Positions 6,633-7,012 of a DNA stretch of 7,012 nt are shown piece by piece (the stretch's first letter is position 1; the number at the start of each line of letters is the position of its first letter). Below the pieces are notes generated by a model. That model saw only the letters and a list, made by a program, of their open reading frames with translations, did not search any database and had not been told where the DNA came from. The DNA is from Ignavibacteriaceae bacterium (lineage in GTDB: Bacteria > Bacteroidota > Ignavibacteria > Ignavibacteriales > Ignavibacteriaceae): the NCBI GenBank assembly GCA_019912505.1, contig JAIOIM010000767.1, positions 1 through 7,012 of the forward strand, written 5' to 3'. The translations under genes were made by a program, and so were the position numbers.

Positions 6633-6953
6633 TTAAAGAACAGCATTTAATTTTTGTACTATTTGAGCTTTAGGAACTGCCCCTATAATAGTGTCTTTTA
6701 CTTCCCCGCCTTTAAAAATTAAAAGAGTAGGGATGCTTCTTACGCCATACTTAATTGCAGTTTGCTGATTATCATCAACATCAAGTTTACCTATTTTTGC
6801 TTTACCTTCATACTCGGCAGCAAGTTCTTCAACAATCGGCGCTATCATCTTGCAGGGTCCGCACCATACTGCCCAGAAATCTATAAGCACAGGTAATTCT
6901 GATTTTAGTACTTCGGTTTCAAAAGTTTCATCTGTAAAAATAACAGGTTTCAT
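6633..6953 (-). CDS. trxA: Thioredoxin
   Basis: A complete 106-aa cytoplasmic thioredoxin, the usual family length. It reduces protein disulfides and is itself reduced by thioredoxin reductase. The redox motif WCGPCK is at residues 30-35 with cysteines 31 and 34. The buried aspartate is D25 in LIDFW, and the cis-proline is P75 in SIPT. The glycine of IIGAVPK (G91) fits the conserved C-terminal turn. No signal peptide or membrane segment is present. The ATG at 6953 is preceded by AAGGA with a 6-nt spacer, which supports this start. All key residues are intact. It lies on the same strand as the downstream envelope genes, but 554 bp and separate promoters lie between, so it is probably not in their operon. 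In several Bacteroidota trxA follows dnaE; the gene upstream here is outside the window. Confidence 0.98.
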   Translation of the reverse strand: MKPVIFTDETFETEVLKSELPVLIDFWAVWCGPCKMIAPIVEELAAEYEGKAKIGKLDVDDNQQTAIKYGVRSIPTLLIFKGGEVKDTIIGAVPKAQIVQKLNAVL

Positions 6954-6983
6954 TTTATTTCCTTAAAATTTTATAAATATAAA

Positions 6984-7012
6984 CTAAAGGGTTTCGCCGC
7001 CCTGCCCTACAT
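6984..7012 (-). CDS. Possible C-terminal tail of an upstream gene (partial)
   Basis: At the window edge a minus-strand frame reads VGQGGETL and then TAG at 6984-6986, leaving 30 bp to the trxA start. This end is much richer in G and C than the AT-rich spacer beside it, as expected where coding sequence gives way to an intergenic gap. Eight codons are too few to identify a product, and another frame is also open for 18 codons from the edge. A dnaE end would fit the gene order known in some Bacteroidota, but this is a guess. Confidence 0.3.

Noticed and set aside
6973..7003. AGGG/CCCT hairpin followed by TTTAG as a terminator upstream of trxA
   Set aside because: A 4-bp stem with an 8-nt loop and a broken T-run is too weak, and it overlaps a possible coding tail.

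Overview
The window looks like a chromosomal stretch from an AT-rich member of the Bacteroidota/Ignavibacteriota (FCB) group, most likely an Ignavibacteria-type bacterium. The main evidence is the C-terminal type IX secretion (T9SS) sorting domain of the 756-aa protein: its QNYPNPFNPST, LKIYDVLGREVATLV and FDASKLASGLYVYTL blocks and KKMMLLK tail are the form typical of Ignavibacteria and related FCB lineages. The other evidence is a TonB-dependent receptor of the carboxypeptidase-regulatory-like plus plug plus barrel type. All four start codons have a recognisable Shine-Dalgarno sequence, unlike the weak ones usual in Bacteroidia. No taxonomic search could be run.

All four real genes are on the minus strand, so transcription runs from high to low coordinates. 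From the right edge: (1) a possible 8-codon tail of an unseen upstream gene (6984-7012); (2) trxA, a complete 106-aa thioredoxin (6633-6953); (3) a 554-bp intergenic region (6079-6632) with two sigma70-like TTGACA promoters in tandem, several inverted repeats and a patch that reads like a decayed small gene; (4) a secreted T9SS cargo protein of 756 aa (3808-6078); (5) a strong intrinsic terminator (3744-3785); (6) a DUF4397-like lipoprotein (2907-3686); (7) a 957-aa TonB-dependent outer-membrane receptor (18-2891), separated from the lipoprotein by 15 nt, with its ribosome-binding site overlapping the lipoprotein stop codon.

Functionally this is a cell-envelope region. The lipoprotein and receptor form a two-gene operon and probably work as an outer-membrane uptake or surface-binding pair with unknown substrate. 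The T9SS cargo is probably exported and anchored or released at the surface as its own transcription unit. trxA is housekeeping cytoplasmic redox and probably unrelated. I see no CRISPR array, tRNA, rRNA, insertion sequence, phage gene or defence system. The best leads are the tandem promoter region, the lipoprotein/receptor pairing, and the central domain of the T9SS cargo, which has no cysteine.
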